Numbered from the stretch's first letter, positions 25,631-34,556 are shown. The stretch is 64,000 bases of DNA from Streptomyces sp. DT2A-34 (GCF_030499515.1 NZ_JASTWJ010000001.1:186001-250000); one strand, 5' to 3'. Notes: generated by a model from the sequence alone, not told the origin. A program made the numbers and translations.

Positions 25631-26953
25631 TCAGCCGCCGACCTGCTGGTTGTAGCCGTCCACGATGTTCTGCAGGGCCTTGTCGGCCGACTGCTGGCCG
25701 TTGATCGCCTTGCCGAGCTCCGCCTTGGTCGGGTCCTCGGTGAGGCTCTTGCCCTTCAGCACCCAGTTCGTCTGCGCGCTGTTGAAGTAGCCGGAGATCG
25801 GGTCGTAGAGCGGGATCGACTCGTTGTACAGCTTGAACGCCGCCTGCGCCGCCTCGGACTTGAAGGGGTACTTCGGGTTCAGACCGCTCTCGACCGGCAG
25901 GAACCCGGACGCCTCACACAGCGCCTGGTAGTGGGCCGGCTCGTACAGCCAGGACAGGAACTTCTTCGCGGCGGCGGCCGCGTCGGCGTTGTTGTTGAAG
26001 CCCACCGTCATGCCGCCGCTGTTGACGTCGCTGGCCTGCACCGGCTGGGCGGGGGTCGGGACGCTCGCCCACTCGAACTTCTTGATGCTCTCCGCGAAGG
26101 CGGGAACCTGCCACACGCCGGACCAGTAGGCGACCACGTCACCGCTCTGGAACATGGCCGACGGGTCGGCGCCGCTGGTCCACACCGACTTCGGCATGGT
26201 CTTGTCGTCGTTCAGTCCGACGAAGTACTTCACGGCTTTCTTGGTCGCCGCGTCCACCGAGAACTTGCCGGAGTCGTCGGCGTGGACGTACTTCCCGCCC
26301 ATCTCGTACACCATGGCGCGAAGCCTGGACGGGGACTGGTCGAAGGTCAGGGAGTACTTGGCCTTGGTCTTCTCCCGGACCTCGTCCGCCGCCTTGATGA
26401 ACTCGGTCCAGGTCCAGGTCTTCTGGGGCGAGGTCGGGTAGGAGACGCCGGCCTTCTCGAAGAGCGACTTGTTGATGAACATGCCGGACGCGGTGACGTC
26501 CGAGGGGATGGACAGCACCTTCCCGGACGAGTCCTTGGCGACGAAGTTGCCGTTGATCTTGTTGCTCTTGTTGTTGGCGATGTCCTTGAGGTCGATCAGC
26601 TTGTTCGACCAGATCGGGTCCAGCTTCGGCACTGCCGCCACGTCGGGCAGGGAGTTCGCCTGCGCGGCGTTGCGCAGCTTCGCGTCGTAGCCGTCGTAGG
26701 GGATGTTGACGAGCTTGACCTTGACGCCGGTTTCCTTCTCGTACTGCGCCACCATCTTCTTCCAGCCCGCGTCCTGCCCCGGAACCGTGGAGATCCAGAA
26801 CGTCAGCGACTTGGAGGTCCCGCCCGAGTCGGATCCCCCGCCGCAGGCGGAGAGCAGCAGGCCACCTGCCGTGGCAACGGCAGCGAGGGGAACCAGGCGG
26901 CGCATACCGCCGCGGCCGAGTCGGCGGGAGCGCCGCACACCCACAGTGATCAT
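25631..26953 (-). CDS. Sugar-binding lipoprotein of the ABC importer
   Basis: 440 residues. Signal peptide with two arginine-rich stretches and lipobox 'LLLSACGG' (lipidated Cys near residue 37). The mature protein is a cluster-B type solute-binding protein ('LTFWISTVPGQDAGWKKMVAQYEKETG'). It captures a sugar or oligosaccharide at the cell surface. Start at 26953 precedes the signal peptide and follows AAGGGATCG; the longer frame to 27205 is not protein-like. Confidence 0.92.
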   Translation of the reverse strand: MITVGVRRSRRLGRGGMRRLVPLAAVATAGGLLLSACGGGSDSGGTSKSLTFWISTVPGQDAGWKKMVAQYEKETGVKVKLVNIPYDGYDAKLRNAAQANSLPDVAAVPKLDPIWSNKLIDLKDIANNKSNKINGNFVAKDSSGKVLSIPSDVTASGMFINKSLFEKAGVSYPTSPQKTWTWTEFIKAADEVREKTKAKYSLTFDQSPSRLRAMVYEMGGKYVHADDSGKFSVDAATKKAVKYFVGLNDDKTMPKSVWTSGADPSAMFQSGDVVAYWSGVWQVPAFAESIKKFEWASVPTPAQPVQASDVNSGGMTVGFNNNADAAAAAKKFLSWLYEPAHYQALCEASGFLPVESGLNPKYPFKSEAAQAAFKLYNESIPLYDPISGYFNSAQTNWVLKGKSLTEDPTKAELGKAINGQQSADKALQNIVDGYNQQVGG

Positions 26954-27021
26954 CTTCGATCCCTTTTCGTCGTATGGGACGGAGCACGGCGCCGATCGAG
27001 GCGGCACTGGTGCATTTTGCA

Positions 27022-27037
27022 GGAAAGGTTGCTTTCC
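27022..27037. promoter_or_regulatory. Inverted repeat GGAAAG-N4-CTTTCC upstream of the binding-protein gene
   Basis: Perfect 6-bp arms around GTTG, 69-84 bp before the binding-protein start. ROK-family regulators of sugar operons in streptomycetes bind A/T-containing inverted repeats of this size, so it may be the operon operator. Confidence 0.4.
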
Positions 27038-27187
27038 GGGGGCGCGGCCTCGCCCGGCCGCGTCGCCTTGACGGGTGGGCTCCCCGGCCATGAGGGCCGT
27101 CGTCGCACAAGCACGCCCTCGTGCGGCTGCCGTACTTCGCGTACGGGCGGGAGGCTCACCCGGAGTCGGCGTCCCGGCCGACTCAGA

Positions 27188-27195
27188 AAGCGCTT
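27188..27195. promoter_or_regulatory. AAGCGCTT palindrome between ROK gene and binding-protein gene
   Basis: Perfect octamer, same as at 2662-2669 and 15841-15848, inside GAAAGCGCTTGTC. Possible LacI-type half of a catabolite-control site. Confidence 0.25.
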
Positions 27196-27227
27196 GTCCG
27201 GACATTGGCAGATCGAGTCGGAAGCCG

Positions 27228-28373
27228 TCAATCCTTCGACCCCGCGGCCTCGGTCACGGTTTGGACTCCTCGGGAGACCGCGAGCCGGGCGGCGCCCACG
27301 ACCGTGCCGAGGTCCCCGACCGTGCTGCTGACCACTTCGGTGGGCCAGCTGAGCCGGGCGAGCTCGGCCCGCACACCGGGCAGTACCTGCGGGTCCGCGC
27401 CGGTGCTGCCGCCGAGCACGATCAGTCCCGGGTCCAGTACGGCGGTCACGGCGGCGGCGAGACGGCCGACGTCGGTGGCATGGCGGCCGATCACGGCGCG
27501 GGCCGCCGCCCGGCCCTCCCCGGCCAGGGCGAAGAGCTGCTCGGCGGTGCGCGGGCACGTGCCGTCCTCCTCCGGCCAGGCCGCGGCCGCCCGCCGCAGG
27601 AGCGAGCGGGCGCCGATGTACTCCTCCAGGGCCTCGTGGCGCGGCTCACGGCCGTCGTCCCAGGGGTAGGGCAGCCGGGCCAGCTCACCGGCGGCGCCGT
27701 TGGCTCCGCGCAGCACCTGCCCGCCGACCACGATGCCGAGGCCGATACCGACGCCGATGCGCAGGTAGCCGAAGGTGCGCCGGCCGCGCGCGGCGCCCTC
27801 GTGCAGTTCGGCGAGCGCGGCGCAGTTGACGTTGTTCTCGAGGTGGACGGGAACGCCCGGCGGCAGGGCGACGGCCATGGCGTCGAAGACGGGGCCGGCC
27901 TTGGCCGTGGCGGGGCGCATGCGGGCGCCCTCCTTCTCGCGTGCGGTGACGTCACCGACGGCGACGACGACGGTGCGCAGCGGGGCGCCGGCGGGCAGTG
28001 CGACGAGGGCCTCGCGCACCACGTCGGCGGCCTCCTCCCGGGTCCCGGTGGCCTGGGCGAGCAGGGTGCCGTCCAGGGCGCAGCCGCGCACCCGGGTCAG
28101 GGAGGGGCCGAGGTCGACGGCGAGCACGGCCCCGGCGGCCGGCCCGAGACCGTAGACGGCGGCGGAACGGCCCGTGCCGCCGGAGGCGGTGCCGGAGTGG
28201 GCGGCGAGCCGGGCGCTCTCCAGCTCCGCGACCGCGGAGGACACGGTGGGCTTGGACAGGCCCGCCAGGCTCGCGAGCTGCGGCCGGGTCGCGCTGCCCG
28301 CCTCGGCGAGCACGGCGAAGACCGCGCTTGCGCTCTCGGTCAGGCGGGGGGTTTCCGCCACGTCGTGTATCAC
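27228..28373 (-). CDS. ROK-family transcriptional regulator
   Basis: 381 residues. N-terminal winged helix-turn-helix ('RPQLASLAGLSKPTVSSAVAELE', ~residues 30-55) then a ROK kinase-like domain with 'VLAVDLGPSLTRV', 'NNVNCAALAELHEGAARG' and 'GANGAAGELARLPY'. The usual zinc motif CxCGxxGCxE is absent, its place taken by 'DDGREPRHEALEEY'. It probably represses the downstream import/lyase operon until a sugar signal binds. Start taken at GTG 28373, after GGGAGA; 28391 is an alternative. A 24-bp inverted repeat lies upstream. Confidence 0.9.
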   Translation of the reverse strand: MIHDVAETPRLTESASAVFAVLAEAGSATRPQLASLAGLSKPTVSSAVAELESARLAAHSGTASGGTGRSAAVYGLGPAAGAVLAVDLGPSLTRVRGCALDGTLLAQATGTREEAADVVREALVALPAGAPLRTVVVAVGDVTAREKEGARMRPATAKAGPVFDAMAVALPPGVPVHLENNVNCAALAELHEGAARGRRTFGYLRIGVGIGLGIVVGGQVLRGANGAAGELARLPYPWDDGREPRHEALEEYIGARSLLRRAAAAWPEEDGTCPRTAEQLFALAGEGRAAARAVIGRHATDVGRLAAAVTAVLDPGLIVLGGSTGADPQVLPGVRAELARLSWPTEVVSSTVGDLGTVVGAARLAVSRGVQTVTEAAGSKD

Positions 28374-28437
28374 AGTTCTCCCACGGTTCACGGGCCGCTC
28401 AGTGGTCGAGCGCGCGATGCCTCTTGACGCACTGTAC

Positions 28438-28461
28438 TTCGTTAGTTAACTTCCTAACGAA
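28438..28461. promoter_or_regulatory. 24-bp operator-like inverted repeat between ROK regulator and kinase
   Basis: TTCGTTAG and CTAACGAA form perfect 8-bp arms around an 8-bp A/T-rich centre that itself includes AGTTAACT. Location between divergent ROK and kinase genes, and the TTAG..CTAA core, fit a ROK operator with autoregulation. Confidence 0.6.
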
Positions 28462-28590
28462 CTTCACGGTACTCGCCTGCCGTGTCCGCCAGAAGCCCGT
28501 CCCGGGGCTTCCCTAGTTCACCAACTCCCATAATTCCAGGCACGGTTCGCCCACCGTCACAGCGCAGCGCAACGACGGAAAAGAGGTTCC

Positions 28591-29490
28591 GTGCAGGACT
28601 CCACGCCCCTCGTGGTCGGTATCGACGCGGGTGGCACCAAGACACATCTGCGTGCCTACGTCGGCACGGAGCCGGTCGCCGACCACGTCCGGACGAGCAG
28701 CGGCTGGCGGCCACGCGACCCCGTGGCCGCCACCGGCTGGCTGGCCGCGCTGGTCGCCGACGCGCTGCCGCAGGGCGCACGCCCGTCGGCCGTCGCCGTG
28801 GGCGGCCACGCCTGCGAGACTCCGCGCCAGTGCGCCCAGATACGTACCGCCCTGCAACTGCACTTCGACGCACCCGCGCTGGTCGTGGGCGACGCCGAAC
28901 TGCTCGTGCCCGCTGCGGGCCTGGACAAGGGGGTCGGCCTGGTCGCCGGCACCGGTTCCGTCGCGGTGGGCCGGCTCGCCGACGGCACTTCCCTCCAGGT
29001 CGGCGGCTGGGGTGCGGTGCTCGGCGACGAGGGCGGCGCGGCCGGTCTGGTCCGCGAGGCCGCACGGGCGGCGTGGGCGGCGCACGACCGCGGGGAGGAA
29101 CCCGACGAACTGGCCCGGGGTCTCCTCGCATCCTTCGACGTCTCCGAAGTACCGGCGCTCGGCGCCGCCTTGGAGAGCGCCACGAACGTCTCCGCTGAAT
29201 GGGGCCGGCATGCGCCGGTCGTGTTCGCGGCCGCCGAGGCGGGCTCGCCGCTCGCCCGTACGGTGATCACCGAGGCCGGCCGTTCGCTGGCGGCCCTCGT
29301 GGAGCGGCTCGCCGCGCGGGGGGTCGTGGTGGACGACGTGGTGGTCGCGGGCAGCACCGTCCTCGCCCAGGCCTCGCTGTACGGCGCGTTCGCGACGGCG
29401 CTCGCCCGGTCCGTGCCCGGAGCCCGTCCGCAGCCACTGTGCGCGGCGCCGGTGGAGGGTGCCGTGGCGCTGGCCCGTTCGATCCTGTGA
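28591..29490 (+). CDS. BadF/BadG-type sugar kinase (N-acetylglucosamine kinase-like)
   Basis: 299 residues. Hexokinase-fold ATPase motifs: phosphate-1 'VVGIDAGGTKTHLRAY' (~residues 8-23), phosphate-2 'LVAGTGSVAVGR' and 'GGWGAVLGDEGGAAGLVREA', adenosine 'DDVVVAGSTVLAQ'. This subfamily commonly phosphorylates GlcNAc or related amino sugars. It is divergent from the ROK-importer-lyase operon and probably phosphorylates the monosaccharide released by those enzymes. GTG start after AAGAGG. Confidence 0.85.
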   Translation: MQDSTPLVVGIDAGGTKTHLRAYVGTEPVADHVRTSSGWRPRDPVAATGWLAALVADALPQGARPSAVAVGGHACETPRQCAQIRTALQLHFDAPALVVGDAELLVPAAGLDKGVGLVAGTGSVAVGRLADGTSLQVGGWGAVLGDEGGAAGLVREAARAAWAAHDRGEEPDELARGLLASFDVSEVPALGAALESATNVSAEWGRHAPVVFAAAEAGSPLARTVITEAGRSLAALVERLAARGVVVDDVVVAGSTVLAQASLYGAFATALARSVPGARPQPLCAAPVEGAVALARSIL

Positions 29491-29690
29491 ACCGGCCGGC
29501 CCGCGTTCACGCACACGACACGTCGCGGTCGCCGGGCCCTCGCCGACGGGACACGACCTGGCCGTAGATCTTCGCTCAAAGCTTCACGGGACGCACCGGA
29601 TTCGCACATCTCATGCGTCCCGCGGGACATCTCTGCTCACACGATCTCCTCCCCGGCCGCACGGCCGAAGAACTGAAGAGAGGCACACGC

Positions 29691-31628
29691 ATGCCGTCAA
29701 CTGCCGGGCACCGCTCCTCCTCGAAGGCCGGTCGACTCGCCGTCAACAGGCGGGGGTTTCTCAAGACCTCCCTGGGCGCCTCGGCCGGTGTGCTGGCCGC
29801 GCCCACCGCCGTCACATGGCTGGCCACCGCGGACGCCAAGGCCGCCACGAACGCCCTCGCGTTCGTCGACGACTACAAGACGAACGTCGTCGCGAACCAG
29901 ACCCCCGAGACCAACGCGGTGATCCGGATCCTCGGCGGCTTCGCGCAGGTCTGGAAGACCGGCGGCGCGTGGAACACCGGCATACCGCTGATGCCCGAGG
30001 TGCTGCGCGCCAACATGCGCTACTGCGCCCGCGTCACCGCCGTGCGCACGGACGCGCAGGCGAAGGAAGCGTTCATCATCGACCGTCAGCACCAGAGCTA
30101 CTCGGTGATCGCCGGGCTCGGTCCGCTGGCCGAGTTGTACAAGTCGGGCGCCAAGGCGGTCACCTCGATCACCAGCGCGCCGGACGGCACCCCCGCCGGG
30201 AAGATCAGCGACGCCCTGCCCGCCGACGCCCCGGCCGGTTCCGCGATCGGCGCCGGTTCGTACGACTCGGAGCTCGGCAAGGTGGCCAAGCTCGTCGACA
30301 CCGTGCGCGGCCCCTTCGCCTCCGGCAACCCGGCCAAGTTCGCCTTCCAGTACCCGCGTCCGTGGCGGATGAACGAGGACAGCGAGGTCGTCGACACCGG
30401 CAGGAAGGACGAGTTCGGTTTCCCCGTCTACGACTCGGCGGTGGTCGTCGCCCCGCAGCTGCTGCGGCAGCGCGCCGAGACCCCGGCCGAGGACGGCGGC
30501 TTCCCCAGCGGACACACCAACGCCCTGCACCTGGCGGCCCTGGCGTACGCCTACGCCGTGCCCGAGCGTTTCCAGGAGATGGTGACCCGCGCCTTCGAGC
30601 TCAGCCACACCCGCATCGTGGCGGGCATGCACTCCACGGTCGACGTCCTCGGCGGCCGCGTCATGGCCACCGCCCTGGCCGCCGCCGCCCTCGCCGACCC
30701 GGCCAACGCGGAGCTCAAGGCCGCCGCCCGGGCCCAGGCCCTGGCGTACTTCGAGGAGCGGACCGGCACGACGGCCGACACCCTGTACGCGTACGCCCAC
30801 TCGGCCGGCACCGACACCGACCCGTACGCCGACCGTGACACCAACGCCCGGACGGTCAAGCCCAAGCTGACGTACGTGCTGACCCGGCAGGGCGGCAACG
30901 AGCCCCTGACCGTGCCGAAGGGCGCCGAGGTGCTGCTGGAGACGCGCCAGCCGTACCTGACCGCGGCCCAGCGCCGCGAGGTGCTGCGCACGACCGCACT
31001 GCCCGCCGGGTACGTCCTGCTGGACGGCTTCGAGCAGTGGGGGCGGCTGAACCTGTTCGCGGCGGCGGACGGTTACGGCGCCTTCGACTCCGACGTGACC
31101 GTCACGCTCGACAAGGCGGCCGGGGGCTTCGGCGCGGCGGACAGCTGGCGCAACGACATCGCGGGCGACGGCGGTCTGACCAAGCGCGGCACCGGCACGC
31201 TCACCCTGACGGGCCACAACCGGTACCACGGCGGCACCGTGGTCGAGGACGGCGTCCTCGTCGCCGCCTCGCCGGGCGCCCTCGGGCAGGGAGATGTGCG
31301 GGTGGTGGGCGGCACGCTCCGCGCGGACAAGGTCCTGCGCGTGCGCGGTACCTACGTCCAGCAGGGCGACACGACGCTGGAGCTGCTGGTCCGCAAGAAC
31401 CACGGCCCCGCCCTCGAGGTGTCCCGCCGGGTCCAGCTGGGCCGGGGCAGCGTGCTGTCGCTGCGCCTCGACGCCGAACGCCCGCCCGTCGCCGGGACCA
31501 CCGTTCCCGTCATCGAGGCGTCGCAGCTGCGTGGTCAGTTCGACCGGGTGGAGCTGAACTCCGACACGCTGCGAGCCGTACCCGTGTACACGACGGATGG
31601 TCTGTCGGTACGACTCCTGAAGCGGTAA
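29691..31628 (+). CDS. Secreted PAP2-family acid phosphatase with autotransporter-type beta repeat
   Basis: 645 residues. TAT signal 'NRRGFLKTSLGASAGVLAAP'. The phosphatase motifs are in order: K-x6-RP in 'KFAFQYPRPW' (~217), PSGHT in 'GGFPSGHTNALHLAAL' (~271) and R-x5-H in 'HTRIVAGMHSTVD' (~303-309), the class A acid phosphatase/haloperoxidase fold. Near residues 495-535, 'GGLTKRGTGTLTLTG' and 'YHGGTVVEDGVL' match the autotransporter-associated beta-strand repeat, unusual in a Gram-positive enzyme. It would release phosphate outside the cell. Start follows GAGAGG. Confidence 0.85.
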   Translation: MPSTAGHRSSSKAGRLAVNRRGFLKTSLGASAGVLAAPTAVTWLATADAKAATNALAFVDDYKTNVVANQTPETNAVIRILGGFAQVWKTGGAWNTGIPLMPEVLRANMRYCARVTAVRTDAQAKEAFIIDRQHQSYSVIAGLGPLAELYKSGAKAVTSITSAPDGTPAGKISDALPADAPAGSAIGAGSYDSELGKVAKLVDTVRGPFASGNPAKFAFQYPRPWRMNEDSEVVDTGRKDEFGFPVYDSAVVVAPQLLRQRAETPAEDGGFPSGHTNALHLAALAYAYAVPERFQEMVTRAFELSHTRIVAGMHSTVDVLGGRVMATALAAAALADPANAELKAAARAQALAYFEERTGTTADTLYAYAHSAGTDTDPYADRDTNARTVKPKLTYVLTRQGGNEPLTVPKGAEVLLETRQPYLTAAQRREVLRTTALPAGYVLLDGFEQWGRLNLFAAADGYGAFDSDVTVTLDKAAGGFGAADSWRNDIAGDGGLTKRGTGTLTLTGHNRYHGGTVVEDGVLVAASPGALGQGDVRVVGGTLRADKVLRVRGTYVQQGDTTLELLVRKNHGPALEVSRRVQLGRGSVLSLRLDAERPPVAGTTVPVIEASQLRGQFDRVELNSDTLRAVPVYTTDGLSVRLLKR

Positions 31629-31638
31629 CGCCGTCTCC

Positions 31639-31694
31639 CGGCGGGAGCTGATGCAGAGTAGGCCCATGGGCCGGCTCCGGATCAGCTCCCGCCG
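31639..31694. terminator. 14-bp inverted repeat enclosing a second palindrome (cruciform-like)
   Basis: Arms 31639-31652 and 31681-31694 are perfect complements; the 28-base loop contains the perfect palindrome GGCCCATGGGCC (31661-31672). It lies 11 bases after the phosphatase stop, so it is most simply a terminator, but it also covers the upstream candidate starts of the next gene. Confidence 0.6.
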
Positions 31695-31725
31695 CCGCGG
31701 GGGCGACGCCGCCGCGGAGCGGATG

Positions 31726-33465
31726 ATGGCGCTCGAACAGCACTCGGCCCCGGTCCCGGCCTCGGTCCCGGCCGCGGAGGCGCTCCCCTGCGCGCAGCCC
31801 ACGCAGCCCTCGTGGGCGTCGCGCAGGCGGTGGCTCGTGCCGCTCATCGTCGTCGTACTGCTCGGTCAGATGGCCGTCGCGATGGTGACGACCGCTGTGC
31901 GGCAGACGCCGACGATCGACGAGCCCGTGTACGTGGGTACGGCGGCCGAGTATCTGCATGAGCACCGCCTGCGCCACAACCCGGAGCATCCGCCGCTGGG
32001 GAAGCTGGTCATCGCCGTCGGAGTGGCCCTGGCGGATCCGCATGTCGACGAGTCCTTCACCGGTGATCAGGGCCGGCTGGGGCGGCATCTGCTGTACGAG
32101 TCCGGGAACGATCCGTGGCACCTGATGCTGTTCTCCCGACTGCCCATGATCGTATTGACGCTTCTGTTCGGATTGATCGTCTTCTCTTTCGCCCGTGAAC
32201 TCGTGGGCGTGGTGGGCGGTTTGATCGCGCTCGGTCTGTACGCCTTCTCCCCCGACCTCATCGCGCACGGCGCACTGGCCACCCTGGACGTGCCCGCGGC
32301 CGGGTTCGTGCTGACGTCGGCGTGGCTGTTGTGGCGGGCCCGCCGACGGCCTCGTCTCTTCCTGCCGACGGCCGGCGTGGCGCTGGGCGCGGCCCTGGCC
32401 ACGAAGATGAGCACGCTGGCGGCGGTTCCGGTGCTGCTGGGGCTCGCCGCGCTGTCGGTTTGGTGCGCGCGGCCGGCCGCGGAGCCGACGGACTCCGAGC
32501 CGACGGACTCCGAGCCGGCGGCCTCGGAGCCGCTGCGCAGGAAGCTTGCGCGGGCGCTCGCGGGCGCGGGTGTCGTGGCGCTGGCCGCGATCGCCGTCGT
32601 GTGGGTCTCGTATCTGGTGGTCGACCCACGACTGCGCTGGTCGCCGCAGCAGCCCGTGCCCGACCTGCGCGGACTGCGGGGGCTGGTCGTCGAGCTGCTG
32701 CCCTTCCCGGAGGCGTACCGGGACGGGATGCGCATCCAGTTCGGCTTCGAGAACCACCCGTGGGAGGGCTTCCTGTTCGGGCGGCTCTACACCGGGTCGC
32801 TCTGGTACTACCTGCCGGCCGCGCTGCTGGTGAAGACGCCGCTCGGCATGCTCGCGCTGGGGGCGGCGGGTGCCGTCGCGGTCGTGGCGGTACGGCGACT
32901 GCGGCCCGCGGCGCCCTATCTGCTCGTCCCCACCGCCGTACTCCTGGCCGCCGCGATGACGGGCTCCCGGGACTTCGGTACGCGGTACGCCGTGTTCGTT
33001 CCGATGTTCCTGGCGGTGGCGGCGGGCTGTGTGCTCGCGGTGCGGTGGCGGTGGGCGCCGGTCGCGGTGGGGTCGCTGGCGCTGTTCGTCGCGGTCAGCT
33101 CGGTGCGGGCGTACCCCTGCTATCTGCCGTACTCCAACGAGGCGTTCAGCGGCCCGGAGGAGACCCATCTGCGGTTGCACGACTCCAACGTGGACTGGGG
33201 TCAGGACCTCGGCAGGCTCGCGGACCGGCTGCGCGAGCGGTACCGGGGCGAGCGGATCTGGCTCGTGTACAAGGGCAGCGGGGTGCCGTCCTTCTACGGC
33301 ATCCGCGGCGCCGATCCGCGCGAGGTACCCGTGCGCGAAGTGCGCGGGCTGCTGGTCGTGTCGGACTCCTCGGTGGCCAAGGCGACCGGGCGGCTGGCCG
33401 AATTGATCGACAGCAGTCGTCCGATCGATACGGTCGGTCATTCGATCACGATCTATCGCCGGTGA
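31726..33465 (+). CDS. PMT/GT39-like GT-C glycosyltransferase
   Basis: About 579 residues with some ten membrane helices. After helix 1 the outer loop carries 'TPTIDEPVYVGTAAEYL' (catalytic Asp-Glu) and 'NPEHPPLGKLVI', the signature of phospholipid-carrier-dependent glycosyltransferases. A cytosolic insert has two copies of 'PTDSE'. The soluble end ('DSNVDWGQDLGRLADRL') is also typical. It would move a sugar from a polyprenyl phosphate to an acceptor outside the membrane. Start is uncertain: 31726 has GGAG at 6-base spacing, while 31651 and 31666 lie inside the hairpin. Confidence 0.82.
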   Translation: MALEQHSAPVPASVPAAEALPCAQPTQPSWASRRRWLVPLIVVVLLGQMAVAMVTTAVRQTPTIDEPVYVGTAAEYLHEHRLRHNPEHPPLGKLVIAVGVALADPHVDESFTGDQGRLGRHLLYESGNDPWHLMLFSRLPMIVLTLLFGLIVFSFARELVGVVGGLIALGLYAFSPDLIAHGALATLDVPAAGFVLTSAWLLWRARRRPRLFLPTAGVALGAALATKMSTLAAVPVLLGLAALSVWCARPAAEPTDSEPTDSEPAASEPLRRKLARALAGAGVVALAAIAVVWVSYLVVDPRLRWSPQQPVPDLRGLRGLVVELLPFPEAYRDGMRIQFGFENHPWEGFLFGRLYTGSLWYYLPAALLVKTPLGMLALGAAGAVAVVAVRRLRPAAPYLLVPTAVLLAAAMTGSRDFGTRYAVFVPMFLAVAAGCVLAVRWRWAPVAVGSLALFVAVSSVRAYPCYLPYSNEAFSGPEETHLRLHDSNVDWGQDLGRLADRLRERYRGERIWLVYKGSGVPSFYGIRGADPREVPVREVRGLLVVSDSSVAKATGRLAELIDSSRPIDTVGHSITIYRR

Positions 33466-33522
33466 GCGTGGGCTTTCGGAGCAGCCCTGGCCACCACGTT
33501 GTGTGAGCTATGTTGAAGCACT

Positions 33523-34470
33523 GTGGAAGACAAAGGAGGCGCCTCCCTGCCATCGCCGCAGCAGGCACGCGCACAGGCATCCGCGATCACCTCGGGCAAG
33601 AGCGCTCCGGAAGTGGAAGCGTCCCCGACTTCCCAGCTCAGGACCCTCTTCGACCATCCCCGGCTCTCTCCCGGGCAGCGGCGCATCGCCCAGTATCTGA
33701 TCGAGCACATCACCGAGGCCGCCTTCCTTTCGATCACCGATCTGGCGGAACGGGTCGGCGTGAGCCAGCCCTCGGTGACGCGTTTCGCCGCGGCGGTCGG
33801 CTTCAGCGGTTACCCCGCGCTACGGGAGAAGCTCCAGTCGATCGCCCTGGGCACCCTCGCGAAGGGCCCCGAGGCCGCCGAGGAGAACGGCGCCAACGAA
33901 CTGCAGTCCGCGGTGGACGCCGAGATCGAGAACCTGGAGAACCTGCGGCGCGATTTCGCCGACCCCGACCAGGTGATCGACATCGGCCGCAAACTGTCGC
34001 AGTCGACCCCGCTGACCATCCTCGGGCTGCGCATCTCGGCCTCCCTCGCCGAGTACTTCGCCTACGCGGCACGCCGCATCCACCCGGACGTGCGGCCGGT
34101 GACGCGGGGCGGCAGCGTCGCCTACGACGCGTTGCTGCAGTCGCGCGAGGCCGGCGGCACCTGGGTGCTGGCGTTCTCCATGCCCCGGCACGCCCAGGAG
34201 ACGCTCACCGCCGTACGGGTCGCGCGCAGCGCCGGGCTGCGGGTCGCCCTGGTCACCGACCTGGCGCTCGGGCCGGTGGCCGACACGGCCGACGTCGTCT
34301 TCGCCACCGGCACCGGCTCCCGGCTGGTCTTCGACTCCTACGCCGCGCCCGGCGTGATGGCCGCCGCCCTGCTGCAGGCCATGACCGACGCCGACCCGGA
34401 GCGGACACAGGCGCGGCTCGAGGGCTACGAGCAGATCTCCGACCAGCACCAGTTCTTTCTCCGGGACTGA
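33523..34470 (+). CDS. MurR/RpiR-family transcriptional regulator
   Basis: 315 residues. An RpiR-type helix-turn-helix ('LSPGQRRIAQYLIEHITEAAFLSITDLAERVGVSQPSVTRFAAAVGFSGYPALRE', residues ~48-102) is followed by a SIS sugar-phosphate-binding domain ('TILGLRISASLAEYFAYAARR'). Such proteins sense phosphosugars. TATGTT lies 9 bases before the GTG with no ribosome site, so the message is probably leaderless. Confidence 0.88.
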   Translation: MEDKGGASLPSPQQARAQASAITSGKSAPEVEASPTSQLRTLFDHPRLSPGQRRIAQYLIEHITEAAFLSITDLAERVGVSQPSVTRFAAAVGFSGYPALREKLQSIALGTLAKGPEAAEENGANELQSAVDAEIENLENLRRDFADPDQVIDIGRKLSQSTPLTILGLRISASLAEYFAYAARRIHPDVRPVTRGGSVAYDALLQSREAGGTWVLAFSMPRHAQETLTAVRVARSAGLRVALVTDLALGPVADTADVVFATGTGSRLVFDSYAAPGVMAAALLQAMTDADPERTQARLEGYEQISDQHQFFLRD

Positions 34471-34556
34471 TCCGTCCTTCGCCGCGCCCCGGCGTCACGG
34501 GCGACTCCCCACTCCAGACAAACCGCACCGCATGGGCACCACTCACCCCAAATCGC

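Noticed and set aside
31639..31694. Large inverted repeat considered as an insertion-sequence end pair
   Set aside because: Only 28 bases lie between the arms, no transposase gene and no flanking target duplication; terminator/cruciform is simpler.
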